Below, piece after piece: positions 9,493 through 17,750 of a stretch of 43,870 nt of DNA. A program made the position numbers and the translations under genes. Origin of the DNA: Pseudomonadota bacterium (lineage in GTDB: Bacteria > Pseudomonadota > Alphaproteobacteria > Rhizobiales > Rhizobiaceae); assembly GCA_023444445.1 (NCBI GenBank), contig JAEXMK010000101.1:1-43870 (forward strand), in the 5' to 3' direction. Numbering within the stretch: the first letter of the stretch is position 1; each line of letters begins with the position of its first letter. The notes beneath the pieces are model-generated. The model searched no databases. It had not been told where the DNA came from and saw only the letters and a program-made list of their open reading frames with translations.

Positions 9493-10551
9493 TCAGATCC
9501 GCTTGCCGCTATCCTTGTCGAACAGATGCACGGTTGCCGGATCGATGGCAATGTGGATCGTATCGCCGAAGCGGACATTCAGGCGTTCGCGGAACAGGCA
9601 GGCGATGTCGTCGCCCTTGCAATCGAGTTTTGCATAGATTTCCGAGCCGGTGCCTTCGACCAGTTCGACGCGGCCTTCGATGCCGGTCTCGGCCGCGCGG
9701 ATATGTTCCGGCCGCACGCCGTAGACGAGGTCGCGGCCGCCGAGCTTGCCGATATCGGCGTGGGCGGGCAGCGGCAGGCTGAGACCCTTGGCGGTGCGGA
9801 ACACACCTTCCTCCACCCGGCCGCGAATGAAGTTCATGGCGGGCGAGCCGATGAAGCCGGCAACGAAGAGGTTGGCGGGATTGTCGTAAAGCTCCAGTGG
9901 CGCGCCGATCTGCTCGATGACGCCATCATGCAGCACCACGATCTTGTCTGCCATGGTCATGGCCTCCACCTGATCGTGGGTGACGTAGATGGTTGTCGTG
10001 CCGATGCGCTGATGCATGGCCTTGATCTCGCCGCGCATCTGCACGCGCAGCTTGGCGTCGAGGTTGGAAAGCGGTTCATCGAACAGGAAGACCTGCGGAT
10101 CGCGCACCAGTGCGCGGCCCATGGCGACACGCTGGCGCTGGCCGCCGGAGAGCTGGCGCGGATAACGGTCTAGCAGCTTCTCCAGCCCCAGAATGGCGGC
10201 CGCCCGGTCCACCTTGGCCTTGGTTTCCTCGGCGCTCACCTTCTTCAGCTTCAGCGCGAAGCCCATATTGTCCTTCACCGTCATGTGCGGATAAAGCGCG
10301 TAGTTCTGGAAGACCATGGCGATATCGCGGTCGCGGGCGGGCAGGTGGCTGACCTCGCGCGGGCCGATGTGGATTTCGCCATCGCTCAGCTCTTCGAGCC
10401 CGGCGATCATGCGCAGCAGGGTGGATTTGCCGCAGCCGGAAGGGCCGACGAGCACGACAAATTCGCCATCCTTGATGTCGATATCGATGCCGTGGATGAC
10501 GTTGACCGAGCCGAAGCGCTTCTGGACGTTTTGGATATTGACCGGTGCCAT
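9493..10551 (-). CDS. Sugar ABC transporter ATP-binding protein (UgpC/MalK type)
   Basis: This 352-residue CUT1-family ATPase has Walker A GPSGCGKST, Q-loop FQNYALYPHMTV, signature LSGGQRQRV, Walker B VFLFDEPLSNLDAKLR and H-loop THDQVEAMT. After the nucleotide-binding domain comes the C-terminal OB/TOBE regulatory domain (about 240-352; NFIRGRVEEG, YGVRPEHI), as in MalK, UgpC and MsmK. It starts at ATG 10551, 32 bases after the stop of the second permease, with only a weak ribosome site visible. It powers the transporter formed by the two permeases and the binding protein upstream in the same operon. Confidence 0.94.
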   Translation of the reverse strand: MAPVNIQNVQKRFGSVNVIHGIDIDIKDGEFVVLVGPSGCGKSTLLRMIAGLEELSDGEIHIGPREVSHLPARDRDIAMVFQNYALYPHMTVKDNMGFALKLKKVSAEETKAKVDRAAAILGLEKLLDRYPRQLSGGQRQRVAMGRALVRDPQVFLFDEPLSNLDAKLRVQMRGEIKAMHQRIGTTTIYVTHDQVEAMTMADKIVVLHDGVIEQIGAPLELYDNPANLFVAGFIGSPAMNFIRGRVEEGVFRTAKGLSLPLPAHADIGKLGGRDLVYGVRPEHIRAAETGIEGRVELVEGTGSEIYAKLDCKGDDIACLFRERLNVRFGDTIHIAIDPATVHLFDKDSGKRI

Positions 10552-10583
10552 GTGCAGGTTCCCGTATTTATTTGTTTGATGGT

Positions 10584-11420
10584 TCAGCCGCCCTTGACGG
10601 CGCCGGCGGTAAGACCCGCCACGATCTGTTTCTGTGCGAACATGGTGAGCAGCAGCACCGGCAGCGTCACAATCAACGCGGCAGCGGCCAGCGGACCCCA
10701 GCTCACCTGTTCGAAGGACAGCATGTTGTAGATCGCGACCGGCAGGGTGCGCGTTTCACGGCTTGCCAAGACGATGCCGAAGACGAAGTTGTTCCACGAG
10801 AAGATGACCGCCAGAATGAAGGAGACGACGATGCCGCGCTTGGCAATCGGCAGCGCCACCAGCCGGAACACCTGCCAGGAGGATGCGCCGTCTATGCTTG
10901 CGGCCTCTTCCAGCTCCTTCGGTGTCGTCTCGAAATAACCGATCATGATCCAGACGACGATCGGCACCGTCACGACAAGATGGATGATGATCTGCGGCCA
11001 GAGCGTGCCGAGCAGGTTCAGCCATTGGAACAGCAGGAACAGCGGAATGAGGAAGGAGAGACCGGGCGTCATGCGGGCGATCATGATCACCACCGCCGAC
11101 TTTTCCGCCTTCAGCCGCGCGATGCCGTAACCGGCGGGCACACCGATGACGAGCGCCAGGATGGTGGCCGCCCCTGTCACGAGAACCGAATTCCAGAAAT
11201 AGAGGAAGAAATTGTTCTCCTCGAACACCTTCACATAGTTCGACCAGGCGAAACGTTCGGGAATGAGGATCGGCGGGTAGGCGCCGTTGTCGATCTCGTA
11301 TTTCAGCGACAGCGAGATCATCCAGATGAAGAACAGGATGACCGGCGAGATCATCACCAGCGCCACGAAGAACAGGCCGAGCCGGTCGAGATTTCTGCGT
11401 TTCAGGATTTTTGCGGACAT
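10584..11420 (-). CDS. Sugar ABC transporter permease (MalG type)
   Basis: This is a 278-residue inner-membrane permease of the CUT1 family. It has an N-terminal helix (LFFVALVMISPVILFFIWMI), a periplasmic loop, further helices and the cytoplasmic EAA loop KELEEAASIDGASSWQVFRLVALP (shown here only as the visible motif EEAASIDGA). The open frame allows an ATG at 11444, but the ATG at 11420 is preferred. It forms a TGATG overlap with the stop of the upstream permease and has GGAGGA at ideal distance. It is the MalG-like partner of the following (upstream in the operon) permease. Confidence 0.93.
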   Translation of the reverse strand: MSAKILKRRNLDRLGLFFVALVMISPVILFFIWMISLSLKYEIDNGAYPPILIPERFAWSNYVKVFEENNFFLYFWNSVLVTGAATILALVIGVPAGYGIARLKAEKSAVVIMIARMTPGLSFLIPLFLLFQWLNLLGTLWPQIIIHLVVTVPIVVWIMIGYFETTPKELEEAASIDGASSWQVFRLVALPIAKRGIVVSFILAVIFSWNNFVFGIVLASRETRTLPVAIYNMLSFEQVSWGPLAAAALIVTLPVLLLTMFAQKQIVAGLTAGAVKGG

Positions 11421-12358
11421 CAGTGTTCCTCCATCTCGTTCCATTGCGAGCGCTGGCGCACCATCAGAAGCACGAAGGAGAGCGCCACGATGATGATGAA
11501 GAAGACGACGGCCATGGCCGAGCCGTAACCGATGTCGTAATAGGCGAATGCCGTGTTGTAGAGATAGATGTTGATGGTTTCGGACGCGGTGCCGGGTCCG
11601 CCTTGAGTCATCGCGTAGATGATGTCGAAGCTTTTGACGGCGTCGATGGAGCGGATGATGACAGCGATCATCAGGAACGGCGCAATCATCGGCATGGTGA
11701 GATAACGAAACTTCTGCCAGGCATTGGCGCCGTCGATTTCGGCGCTCTCATAGGGTTCGCGCGGCACGGCGGCGAGGCCACCAAGGACGATCAGCATGAC
11801 CAGCGGCGTCCATTGCCAGGTTTCCACCAGCACCAGCGAGGGGATGACGGTAGACTGGTTGTAAATCCATTCCAGCGGGCCGATGCCGATGAAGGAGAGC
11901 AGATAGTTCAGGACGCCGAGCTGCGGGTGAAACATCATGGTCCAGACGAGTGCGATGGCGACCGGGGTCGCCATCATCGGCATCACGAAAACGCCGCGCA
12001 GAAAACCGCGCAACGGAAACTGCGCATCGAAAACCAGCGCCGCCAATGTTCCGAGGAAGAGCGGAGCGACAACTGACAGCACGGTATAAACGAGCGTGTG
12101 CCAGAGCGATTCCCAGAACCTGGCGTCGCTGGCGAGCCTGACGTAGTTCTCGAACCCGATGAAGCTCTGCTCCTGTCCGAGCGTCCAGCGATGCGCGCTC
12201 ATCCAGAGGGTGAAGACCCATGGAAAAACGATGACAGCCGAAATGACGACAAGTGCCGGGATGACGAAGGGCCAGTAGTTGGGAGCAAGCCTTGCCGGCC
12301 TGCTCCCTTCTTTGCGACTGACGCCTGTCTTGGTGTTTTCGATGCTCACGGAGGCCAT
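11420..12358 (-). CDS. Sugar ABC transporter permease (MalF/UgpA type)
   Basis: This 312-residue permease has six predicted membrane segments. The N-terminal tail is about 30 residues long and polar; the first helix is YWPFVIPALVVISAVIVFPW. The EAA coupling motif ESAEIDGANAWQKF sits before the last segments. The start ATG at 12358 shares one base with the stop of the binding-protein gene (TAATG), so expression is probably coupled. The stop overlaps the start of the next permease. It belongs to the CUT1 (oligosaccharide, polyol, glycerol-phosphate) class; the real substrate is unknown. Confidence 0.93.
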   Translation of the reverse strand: MASVSIENTKTGVSRKEGSRPARLAPNYWPFVIPALVVISAVIVFPWVFTLWMSAHRWTLGQEQSFIGFENYVRLASDARFWESLWHTLVYTVLSVVAPLFLGTLAALVFDAQFPLRGFLRGVFVMPMMATPVAIALVWTMMFHPQLGVLNYLLSFIGIGPLEWIYNQSTVIPSLVLVETWQWTPLVMLIVLGGLAAVPREPYESAEIDGANAWQKFRYLTMPMIAPFLMIAVIIRSIDAVKSFDIIYAMTQGGPGTASETINIYLYNTAFAYYDIGYGSAMAVVFFIIIVALSFVLLMVRQRSQWNEMEEH

Positions 12359-13686
12359 TATCCCTCGCTACGCGCCAGAACGGGTGTGAATTGTTCCGTT
12401 GCTTTCTTGAGTTCCGCCGCCGGGTCGGCGCCGCCGATCATGTTGGTGAGACCGACGCCGTAGATGTCGCGGAACTCCGTCACCGGAATGATGACGGGAA
12501 GGGCAAGCTGCGAAACCTTGCCGGAACCGACAACGGCATCCAGCCAGGCGGCCGGCATCTTGACGCCCTCGCGGACCTTCTGGTCTTCGAGGATGGACTG
12601 ACGGAACGGAACGCCGGCGCCCGCCTGCAGCAGTCGTGCACCCATTTCGTGTGAGATTGCCCATTGGCAGAAGAGGTATGCGGCTTCCTTCTTGCTGCTG
12701 GCTTCGACAACACCGAGGCCATCACCGAAAGTGCCGGCGGCCTGTGTTGCCGGGCCCTTCGGCATGACGCCGTAACCGACCTTGCCGACCACGCGGGATT
12801 TTTCCGGGTTCTCGATTGGCGGTGCAAAACCGACGCCATCGAACCACATGCCGATCTTGCCCTGCAGGAAGGCCGACTGCGCTTCCGCCCAGTTGAAGCC
12901 GGAGACGCCGGGAGGAGCGGCTTTGGTCATCAGACGTTGATAGAGCTTGGCCGCTTCAACCGCCTCCTTGGACTCGGTGTTGACCTTGCCGTCGACGATC
13001 GGCTTTGCGCCATACCCCAGCATCAGCGAGGTCCAGACAGGTGTATTGGCGTTCTTGAGGCCACGCGCTACGAAACCATAGGTGTTGGTTGCGGGATCAG
13101 TGATCTTTTCCGCCGCCGTTACCAGCTCCTCGAAAGTTTCGGGGTATTTCAAGCCCTTGGCTTCGAACAGTTCCTTGTTCCAGTAGACGATCCAGTAATC
13201 CACCGAGAAGGGCAGCGAGCGCAGCACGCCGTCGCTATCCTTGGCAAACAGCATGCCAGCCTCGGCGAAATCCTTCTCGGAAAGCGATGGGTCGGTCAGC
13301 GCTGGGTCCTTGAGGAAACCGCTGATGTCGGCGAGCCACTTGCCCTTTTCGAACTGGCGCTTCTGTACGTGGTAGCTCAGATGCACAACGTCGAAGCTCG
13401 GTTTGCCGGAGGAAAGTTCGATCACCACCTTCTGGCGCTGCTGCTGTTCCGGTGTCGCTTCGGCATTGACCTTGATGCCGGTCAGTTCTTCGAACTCGCC
13501 GAGATATTTGATCAGCGTTTCGCTGCGCGGACTCTTGACGAGGTTGACTTCAAGCGTTGTGCCGGCGTGTTTTTTCCAGTTCACCGCCGCCGATGCCGGG
13601 CGAATGCCGAGCATCGCGCTGCCGCCAAGCGCCGCCGTGCCCGCCAGAAAGGCGCGGCGCGTGGGGTTGAGCAATGAATGCGTCAT
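12358..13686 (-). CDS. Sugar ABC transporter substrate-binding protein, Tat-exported
   Basis: This 442-residue family-1 solute-binding protein carries a twin-arginine signal peptide: PTRRAFLAGTAALGGSAML with a likely cleavage after RPASA (about residue 33). The mature part has the CUT1-type features EFEELTGIKVNAE, SFDVVHLSYH, VDYWIVYWNKELFEAKGL (read as separate motifs), and GKIGMWFDGVG. Export by Tat implies folding before secretion, which is common for rhizobial binding proteins. The start ATG at 13686 has a GAGGAG ribosome site. It precedes the permeases and sits 100 bases downstream of the gntR stop. Chemistry of the ligand cannot be read from sequence alone. Confidence 0.93.
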   Translation of the reverse strand: MTHSLLNPTRRAFLAGTAALGGSAMLGIRPASAAVNWKKHAGTTLEVNLVKSPRSETLIKYLGEFEELTGIKVNAEATPEQQQRQKVVIELSSGKPSFDVVHLSYHVQKRQFEKGKWLADISGFLKDPALTDPSLSEKDFAEAGMLFAKDSDGVLRSLPFSVDYWIVYWNKELFEAKGLKYPETFEELVTAAEKITDPATNTYGFVARGLKNANTPVWTSLMLGYGAKPIVDGKVNTESKEAVEAAKLYQRLMTKAAPPGVSGFNWAEAQSAFLQGKIGMWFDGVGFAPPIENPEKSRVVGKVGYGVMPKGPATQAAGTFGDGLGVVEASSKKEAAYLFCQWAISHEMGARLLQAGAGVPFRQSILEDQKVREGVKMPAAWLDAVVGSGKVSQLALPVIIPVTEFRDIYGVGLTNMIGGADPAAELKKATEQFTPVLARSEG

Positions 13687-13786
13687 GTCTGTTCTCCTCC
13701 AGTTAGCCGGAAATTCTCCTCACCCCGGCTTGTTGCTTATTTGCTGCAAGGCCGGCGCAGACCCTCTTTGTCCCGCCGGCGTTGCC

Positions 13787-14449
13787 TTAGACTGCCAGTG
13801 CCCTGTCCCTTGCGTTGCGGATGTGGGCGGTCAGCCGTTCCACGGCCTCTTCCACGGATCGCCTCTCGATGGCTTCGAGAATGGCGAGATGTTCCTTCAT
13901 GACCGACTTCACATGGCCGGCGATGCGAAAGCGCTCCTGATTGATAAGGCGCATCTTGATGGAATTGACGCGGTAGGCATTCGAGATGATCGAATTGCCG
14001 AGCGCATCGATGAAGGCATCGTGCATGCCCCAATCCACCTGCTGCGCGTGCTGCTCCAGTTCCGGCGATTCCCCGCCATTTTCAGCCGCTTCGGCGATAT
14101 CGCGGTGCTGTTTCAACAGTTTGGCAATAGCTGCGTCTGAGGCAGAACGGGTAAACAGCGCCACGGCCTCCTTTTCGAGGAAGATACGGAACTGGAATGC
14201 TTCGCGGATGAGGTTGATGTCGATATGGGCGACTTGCAATCCGCGCTGCGGCACGGTCTTGATCAGCCCTTCCGCCTCCAGCCGCGGAATTGCCTCGCGG
14301 ATTGCGCCGAGCGGCAGGCCGGTCAGTTCCACCAGGCGGCGCTGCGAGATGAATTGCCCCGGGCGAACATCACGCGAGAGAAGGTGATGCGTAAAGCTCT
14401 CATACGCCCGTTCCCGCAATGTCTGTTCGCCGGTATCGTCCATGCTCAA
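13787..14449 (-). CDS. GntR-family regulator (FadR/FCD subfamily)
   Basis: This 220-residue regulator has an N-terminal winged HTH (about residues 9-75; GQFISQRRLVELTGLPLGAI, REAIPRLEAEGLIKTVPQRG) and an all-helical FCD ligand domain (about 85-215). In that domain D/H metal-type residues (DWGMHDAFID, HLAILEAIERR) are visible. FCD regulators usually bind organic or sugar acids and repress adjacent catabolic genes. The start 14449 lies 14 bases after the stop of the DHDPS-family gene, so it is the second gene of the operon. A possible operator is the near-palindrome at 15387-15400, ahead of the first gene. Confidence 0.92.
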   Translation of the reverse strand: MSMDDTGEQTLRERAYESFTHHLLSRDVRPGQFISQRRLVELTGLPLGAIREAIPRLEAEGLIKTVPQRGLQVAHIDINLIREAFQFRIFLEKEAVALFTRSASDAAIAKLLKQHRDIAEAAENGGESPELEQHAQQVDWGMHDAFIDALGNSIISNAYRVNSIKMRLINQERFRIAGHVKSVMKEHLAILEAIERRSVEEAVERLTAHIRNARDRALAV

Positions 14450-14463
14450 CCTTTCAACTCCGT

Positions 14464-15348
14464 TCAGGCGGCCTGCCTGCGAAACAGCGCGTCGAAAGCG
14501 CCCTCGATCTGCCGCCGATCCTCCGGTGAAATCGCCACGAGCGGTGCGCGCACATCCGACCAGATCGCTTCCCCTGTCGTGTGTGATACCAGCACCTTGA
14601 CGGCAGGCGTAACCGGGAATTTCAGAAGTTCCACAACAAGATCGACGATGCGTGGGTCGTCCTTGCCATCAACGGCCATGGCGCGCACTTCCTGCGTCAG
14701 GAAATTGGCAACGCCGGATATGGCGCCCTGACCGCCGAGGCGGACGCCCTTGGCGAGATCGCGTTCATCGCCGATCAGGATGGCGAGATCGCCGTGTTCT
14801 TTCAGCAGGCGCTCGGTATGGCTCCAGTTGCCGGAGGAATCCTTGACCCCGGTGACGATGCCCGGAAACGCGGCCTTCAGCCGTCCGACCAGCTCGACCG
14901 ACAACGTCACCATGGTCACGGACGGGATATTGTAAACGAGAATGTCGCGTGCATCCTTACCGATCTTGGCGAACACCGCCGAGAACCAGGCAAACAGGCC
15001 GTCATCGCTGACATTCTTGAAATAGGAGGGTGGCGCGAGCAGAATATTGCGGGCGCCGGCTTTCAGCGCTTCAGCCGACTGATCGGCCGCGTCCTCGATG
15101 GAATCCACCAGAACGCCGGTGACCAGACGGGCAGGCGCAACACCCGCCTCAATGAAGCGTGAGAGAATGACCTGCCGCTCGCGGCTCCCGACCGAGCACC
15201 CTTCACCTGTCGTGCCGAAGAGTGTCACGCTGTCGCAGCCATTGGACAGGCAACGGCGGGCATGGGCGATCATGGCATCGATATCGACCGTTCCGTCCGT
15301 TTTGAAAGGGGTTGTCAGGGCTGCTGAAAGGCCGAATTTCTGGGTCAA
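14464..15348 (-). CDS. DHDPS/N-acetylneuraminate-lyase family aldolase
   Basis: This 294-residue class I aldolase or dehydratase has the family motifs GTTGEG (45-50), YNIPS (139-143; Y139 is the proton relay) and the Schiff-base lysine K169 in GVKDSSGNW. The family includes dihydrodipicolinate synthase, sialic acid lyase, 2-keto-3-deoxygluconate aldolase, KdgD dehydratase and related enzymes. The catabolic operon context (sugar importer, GntR-FCD, kinase) argues for a keto-sugar-acid lyase or dehydratase, not lysine biosynthesis. The start is TTG at 15348, with GGAGGAG about 8 bases upstream; no in-frame ATG fits the family N-terminus. It is the first gene of the operon. Confidence 0.88.
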   Translation of the reverse strand: MTQKFGLSAALTTPFKTDGTVDIDAMIAHARRCLSNGCDSVTLFGTTGEGCSVGSRERQVILSRFIEAGVAPARLVTGVLVDSIEDAADQSAEALKAGARNILLAPPSYFKNVSDDGLFAWFSAVFAKIGKDARDILVYNIPSVTMVTLSVELVGRLKAAFPGIVTGVKDSSGNWSHTERLLKEHGDLAILIGDERDLAKGVRLGGQGAISGVANFLTQEVRAMAVDGKDDPRIVDLVVELLKFPVTPAVKVLVSHTTGEAIWSDVRAPLVAISPEDRRQIEGAFDALFRRQAA

Positions 15349-15386
15349 TTAAATGCTCCTCCAAGGTGACTACGAATTGATGGCAT

Positions 15387-15400
15387 ACTGACATGTTAGT
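15387..15400. promoter_or_regulatory. Candidate GntR operator ahead of the DHDPS-family operon
   Basis: ACTGACATGTTAGT is a 14-bp palindrome with one mismatch (ACT-RACATGTY-AGT). It lies 39 bases upstream of the TTG start of the operon's first gene. Size and symmetry suit a GntR/FCD repressor site. No strong minus-strand -35/-10 pair could be fixed, so its exact relation to the promoter is unknown. Confidence 0.4.
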
Positions 15401-15589
15401 TGTAAAGAGGTAATTGCAGAACGACTGTTCGGATTTTAGCGGTGCAAATTTGTTGTGAAGATCTGCGGCCCTGCTCTGGGGCGCGGCGTGTCCGGAAGCA
15501 TTTTCGTGGTTTACACAGTCGTCGCTTTTTGCCGCGTCTGTCCCTTCCGTCGCCTTTGCGCGAGGTCAGGAGATGTGCGAAAATAAAAT

Positions 15590-15618
15590 TTGACTGCTGG
15601 AGTAAAGATTTTTATCAG
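15590..15618 (+). promoter_or_regulatory. Probable sigma-70 promoter of the heme oxygenase gene
   Basis: TTGACT (15590-15595) is followed after exactly 17 bases by TATCAG (15613-15618), close to the vegetative consensus in an AT-rich patch. The ATG at 15654 is 36 bases after the -10 box. No obvious Irr or Fur-type site could be recognised. The rest of the 305-bp gap 15349-15653 contains the candidate GntR operator and nothing else I can name. Confidence 0.45.
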
Positions 15619-15653
15619 GCAGTTTGAATATAGGGATAAAAGGGACGATAATC

Positions 15654-16265
15654 ATGACCATTGCGGAGAAGGCAGCGCCTGTGGACCAGATCGAAGAGAG
15701 CCGCGTCAAGCGCCTGAAGGCAGCGACGCGCGACGCGCATGGTGGTCTTGATAGCTTCATCATGGCTGCCAAGCCGTTCGAGAGCCGGGAGAACTTCGGC
15801 AAATTCGTGGAAACGCAGTATCTTTTCCATCGCGATCCCGATGTCTTCTTCGCCAATGAAACGCTTGACGGCCTGCTTCCCGACCTGAAAGGCCGCCGTC
15901 GTCTCGCCATGATCGAGCAGGACCTTACCGATCTCGGCCTTGCCATTCCGGAAACCGGGACTGCCCGTTTCACCAATGAAACGCCATTCGATCTGCCGCA
16001 GGCGATGGGCTGGCTCTATGTCGTGGAGGGCTCCAATCTCGGTGCCGCGTTCCTGCTGAAAGACGCGGCCAAGCTCGGTCTTGGCGAAGAATTCGGTGCG
16101 CGGCATCTGGCCGGCGCACCGGAAGGACGCGGCCTGCACTGGCGCACTTTCACGGCAGCGCTTGATGAAGTTTCGCTGACCGTTGAAGAGGAAGAGCGGG
16201 TTGTCGCGGGTGCCGAGGCGGCATTCCGGGCAGTGCATGCCTATGCGCAGCAGCGGATGGGTTGA
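15654..16265 (+). CDS. Biliverdin-producing heme oxygenase
   Basis: This 203-residue all-helical protein resembles bacterial heme oxygenases. H29 in LKAATRDAHGGLDSF is the likely proximal heme ligand. The distal-helix glycine pattern appears as EGSNLGAAFLL (about 125-135, equivalent to the GxxxG of HemO/BphO), preceded by GWLYVV. The reaction opens heme to biliverdin, CO and iron. The open frame extends ten codons further to a TTG, but the ATG at 15654 is chosen. It has a GGGA run about 10 bases upstream and matches the usual N-terminus. The gene stands alone with its own promoter. Function could be iron recovery from heme, or chromophore supply for a bacteriophytochrome; no phytochrome is in this window. 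Confidence 0.85.
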   Translation: MTIAEKAAPVDQIEESRVKRLKAATRDAHGGLDSFIMAAKPFESRENFGKFVETQYLFHRDPDVFFANETLDGLLPDLKGRRRLAMIEQDLTDLGLAIPETGTARFTNETPFDLPQAMGWLYVVEGSNLGAAFLLKDAAKLGLGEEFGARHLAGAPEGRGLHWRTFTAALDEVSLTVEEEERVVAGAEAAFRAVHAYAQQRMG

Positions 16266-16376
16266 GGTTTTGGCATAGCTTCCAGAGAGCTAACGTGATG
16301 GATCGCAATCGCGAAAACCCGCCGCCTTCATCCTCCCTGTTGTCTGCAACCGATTGATTTTACGCGGCACGGTTAA

Positions 16377-16399
16377 ATCCTCGGGACAAGCCCGAGGAT
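16377..16399. repeat. Rhizobial dispersed palindrome
   Basis: ATCCTCGGG-acaag-CCCGAGGAT is a perfect 9-bp-arm inverted repeat, with a sequence of the type scattered through rhizobial intergenic DNA. It lies about 110 bases after the heme oxygenase stop. There is no T-run, so an intrinsic terminator is doubtful. The remainder of 16266-16502 shows nothing else. Confidence 0.6.
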
Positions 16400-16502
16400 C
16401 ACGAAGAGGGCGAACTACGCCTGGCCAGTCTTTCGGGCCCATTGCCGCAGGCTCCCATCCTCCACTTTTTCCATTCATTTCTGCCGAATAAACAGGCAAA
16501 TA

Positions 16503-16522
16503 TTTTTACCAAATGATAAAAA
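16503..16522. promoter_or_regulatory. Palindromic operator candidate 1 upstream of rutA
   Basis: The site has the form TTTTTACC-AAAT-GATAAAAA, an inverted repeat with two mismatched positions. Its core ACCAAATGAT resembles the RutR half-site pattern known from E. coli (ACCANNTGGT). It is about 107 bases upstream of the predicted transcription start. Confidence 0.5.
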
Positions 16523-16557
16523 TTTTGTCTTTTGATCAATGCTCTGCGCGGCCCAAA

Positions 16558-16578
16558 ATTTTATCCATTTGATAAAAT
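16558..16578. promoter_or_regulatory. Palindromic operator candidate 2 upstream of rutA
   Basis: ATTTTATC-N5-GATAAAAT has perfect 8-bp arms and shares the TTTTAYC/GATAAAA halves with the site at 16503-16522. The centres are about 55 bp apart. It ends 15 bp before the sigma-54 -24 element. Repression (RutR-like) or activation are both possible. Confidence 0.5.
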
Positions 16579-16592
16579 TATTGTATTTGGTC

Positions 16593-16608
16593 TGGCACGT
16601 AACCTGCT
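16593..16608 (+). promoter_or_regulatory. Sigma-54 (-24/-12) promoter of the rut operon
   Basis: TGGCACGTAACCTGCT matches the sigma-54 consensus TGGCACG-N4-TTGCT with one mismatch. The invariant GG (16594-16595) and GC (16606-16607) are separated by exactly 10 bases. Transcription would start near 16619, about 40 bases before rutA. This suggests NtrC-type nitrogen control, as reported for the E. coli rut operon. Confidence 0.72.
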
Positions 16609-16658
16609 ACTCTTTTCTCAAGTCAGGAGACGCCTGACGCAAAAAAGGGAACAGCAAG

Positions 16659-17750
16659 ATGGAAGTTGGTGTTTTTATACCGATCGGGAACAATGGGTGG
16701 CTTCTTTCCGAAAACGCGCCGCAATACAAACCGAGCTTTGATCTGAACAAGGCGATCACGCTGAAGGCGGAGCAATATGGTTTCGACTTTGCGCTGTCGA
16801 TGATCAAGCTGCGCGGCTTTGGCGGCAAGACCGAGTTCTGGGACTATAATCTGGAATCCTTTACGCTGATGGCTGGCCTTGCCGCCGTCACCTCCAAGAT
16901 CAAGCTGTTCGGAACCGCCGCGACGCTGGTCATGCCGCCGGCCATCGTTGCCCGCATGGCGACGACGATCGACTCCATTTCCGGTGGCCGTTTTGGCATC
17001 AACCTCATTACCGGCTGGCAGCGGCCGGAATATAGCCAGATGGGGCTCTGGCCGGGCGACGATTATTTCGGTGATCGTTATGAATATCTCGGCGAATATA
17101 CGACAGTCCTCAAGGAATTGCTGACGGAGGGCCAGTCGGACTACAAGGGCAAGTTCTTCCAGATGGAGGATTGCCGCATGAAGCCGGTGCCGCAGGGCGA
17201 CGTCAAACTCATCTGCGCCGGTTCGTCCAATTCCGGCATGGCGTTTTCGGCCAAGTTCGCCGATTACAGCTTTTGCTTCGGTGTTGGCGTCAACACGCCA
17301 AAGGCCTTTGCGCCCACCAATGAGCGGCTTCTGGCGGCAACGGAAAAGAGCGGCCGCGAGGTTAAGTCCGTCGTGCTGACGATGGTCCTCGCCGAGGAAA
17401 AATCCGAAGATGCCTGGGCAAAATGGGAGCACTACAAGGCCGGTGCGGATGAGGATGCGATCAAGTGGCTCGGCCTGCAAAGCGCCGTCGATACGAAATC
17501 AGGCTCCGACACCAATGTCCGGCACATGTCCAATCCCGTCTCGGCGGTCAACATCAACATGGGAACGCTGATCGGCTCCTATGAGGAAGTGGCGGCCATG
17601 CTGGATGAAATGAGCGAGGTGCCGGGGACGGGCGGCGTGATGCTGACCTTTGACGATTTCCTCGAAGGGGTCGAAAAATTCGGCAAATACGTGCAGCCGC
17701 TGATGAAGAGCCGCGCGCATGTTCAAGCGGCACTGGAGGCAGCGGAATGA
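16659..17750 (+). CDS. rutA: Pyrimidine oxygenase RutA
   Basis: This 363-residue FMN-dependent flavoprotein monooxygenase belongs to the luciferase-like family. It cleaves the uracil ring between N3 and C4 with O2 to give ureidoacrylate peracid. Family-typical stretches are [20 protein letters not shown] (about 6-25), [14 protein letters not shown] (about 61-74), [14 protein letters not shown] (about 109-122) and [11 protein letters not shown] (about 187-197). Length matches E. coli RutA. It is the first gene of the operon, with its stop overlapping rutB (ATGA). Reduced FMN would come from RutF, encoded last. The start at 16659 has an AAGGGA ribosome site. Confidence 0.96.
   Translation: MEVGVFIPIGNNGWLLSENAPQYKPSFDLNKAITLKAEQYGFDFALSMIKLRGFGGKTEFWDYNLESFTLMAGLAAVTSKIKLFGTAATLVMPPAIVARMATTIDSISGGRFGINLITGWQRPEYSQMGLWPGDDYFGDRYEYLGEYTTVLKELLTEGQSDYKGKFFQMEDCRMKPVPQGDVKLICAGSSNSGMAFSAKFADYSFCFGVGVNTPKAFAPTNERLLAATEKSGREVKSVVLTMVLAEEKSEDAWAKWEHYKAGADEDAIKWLGLQSAVDTKSGSDTNVRHMSNPVSAVNINMGTLIGSYEEVAAMLDEMSEVPGTGGVMLTFDDFLEGVEKFGKYVQPLMKSRAHVQAALEAAE

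Noticed and set aside
12664..13677. 337-codon plus-strand frame opposite the sugar-binding protein gene
   Set aside because: Antisense shadow; the minus strand has a Tat signal and a family-1 binding protein.
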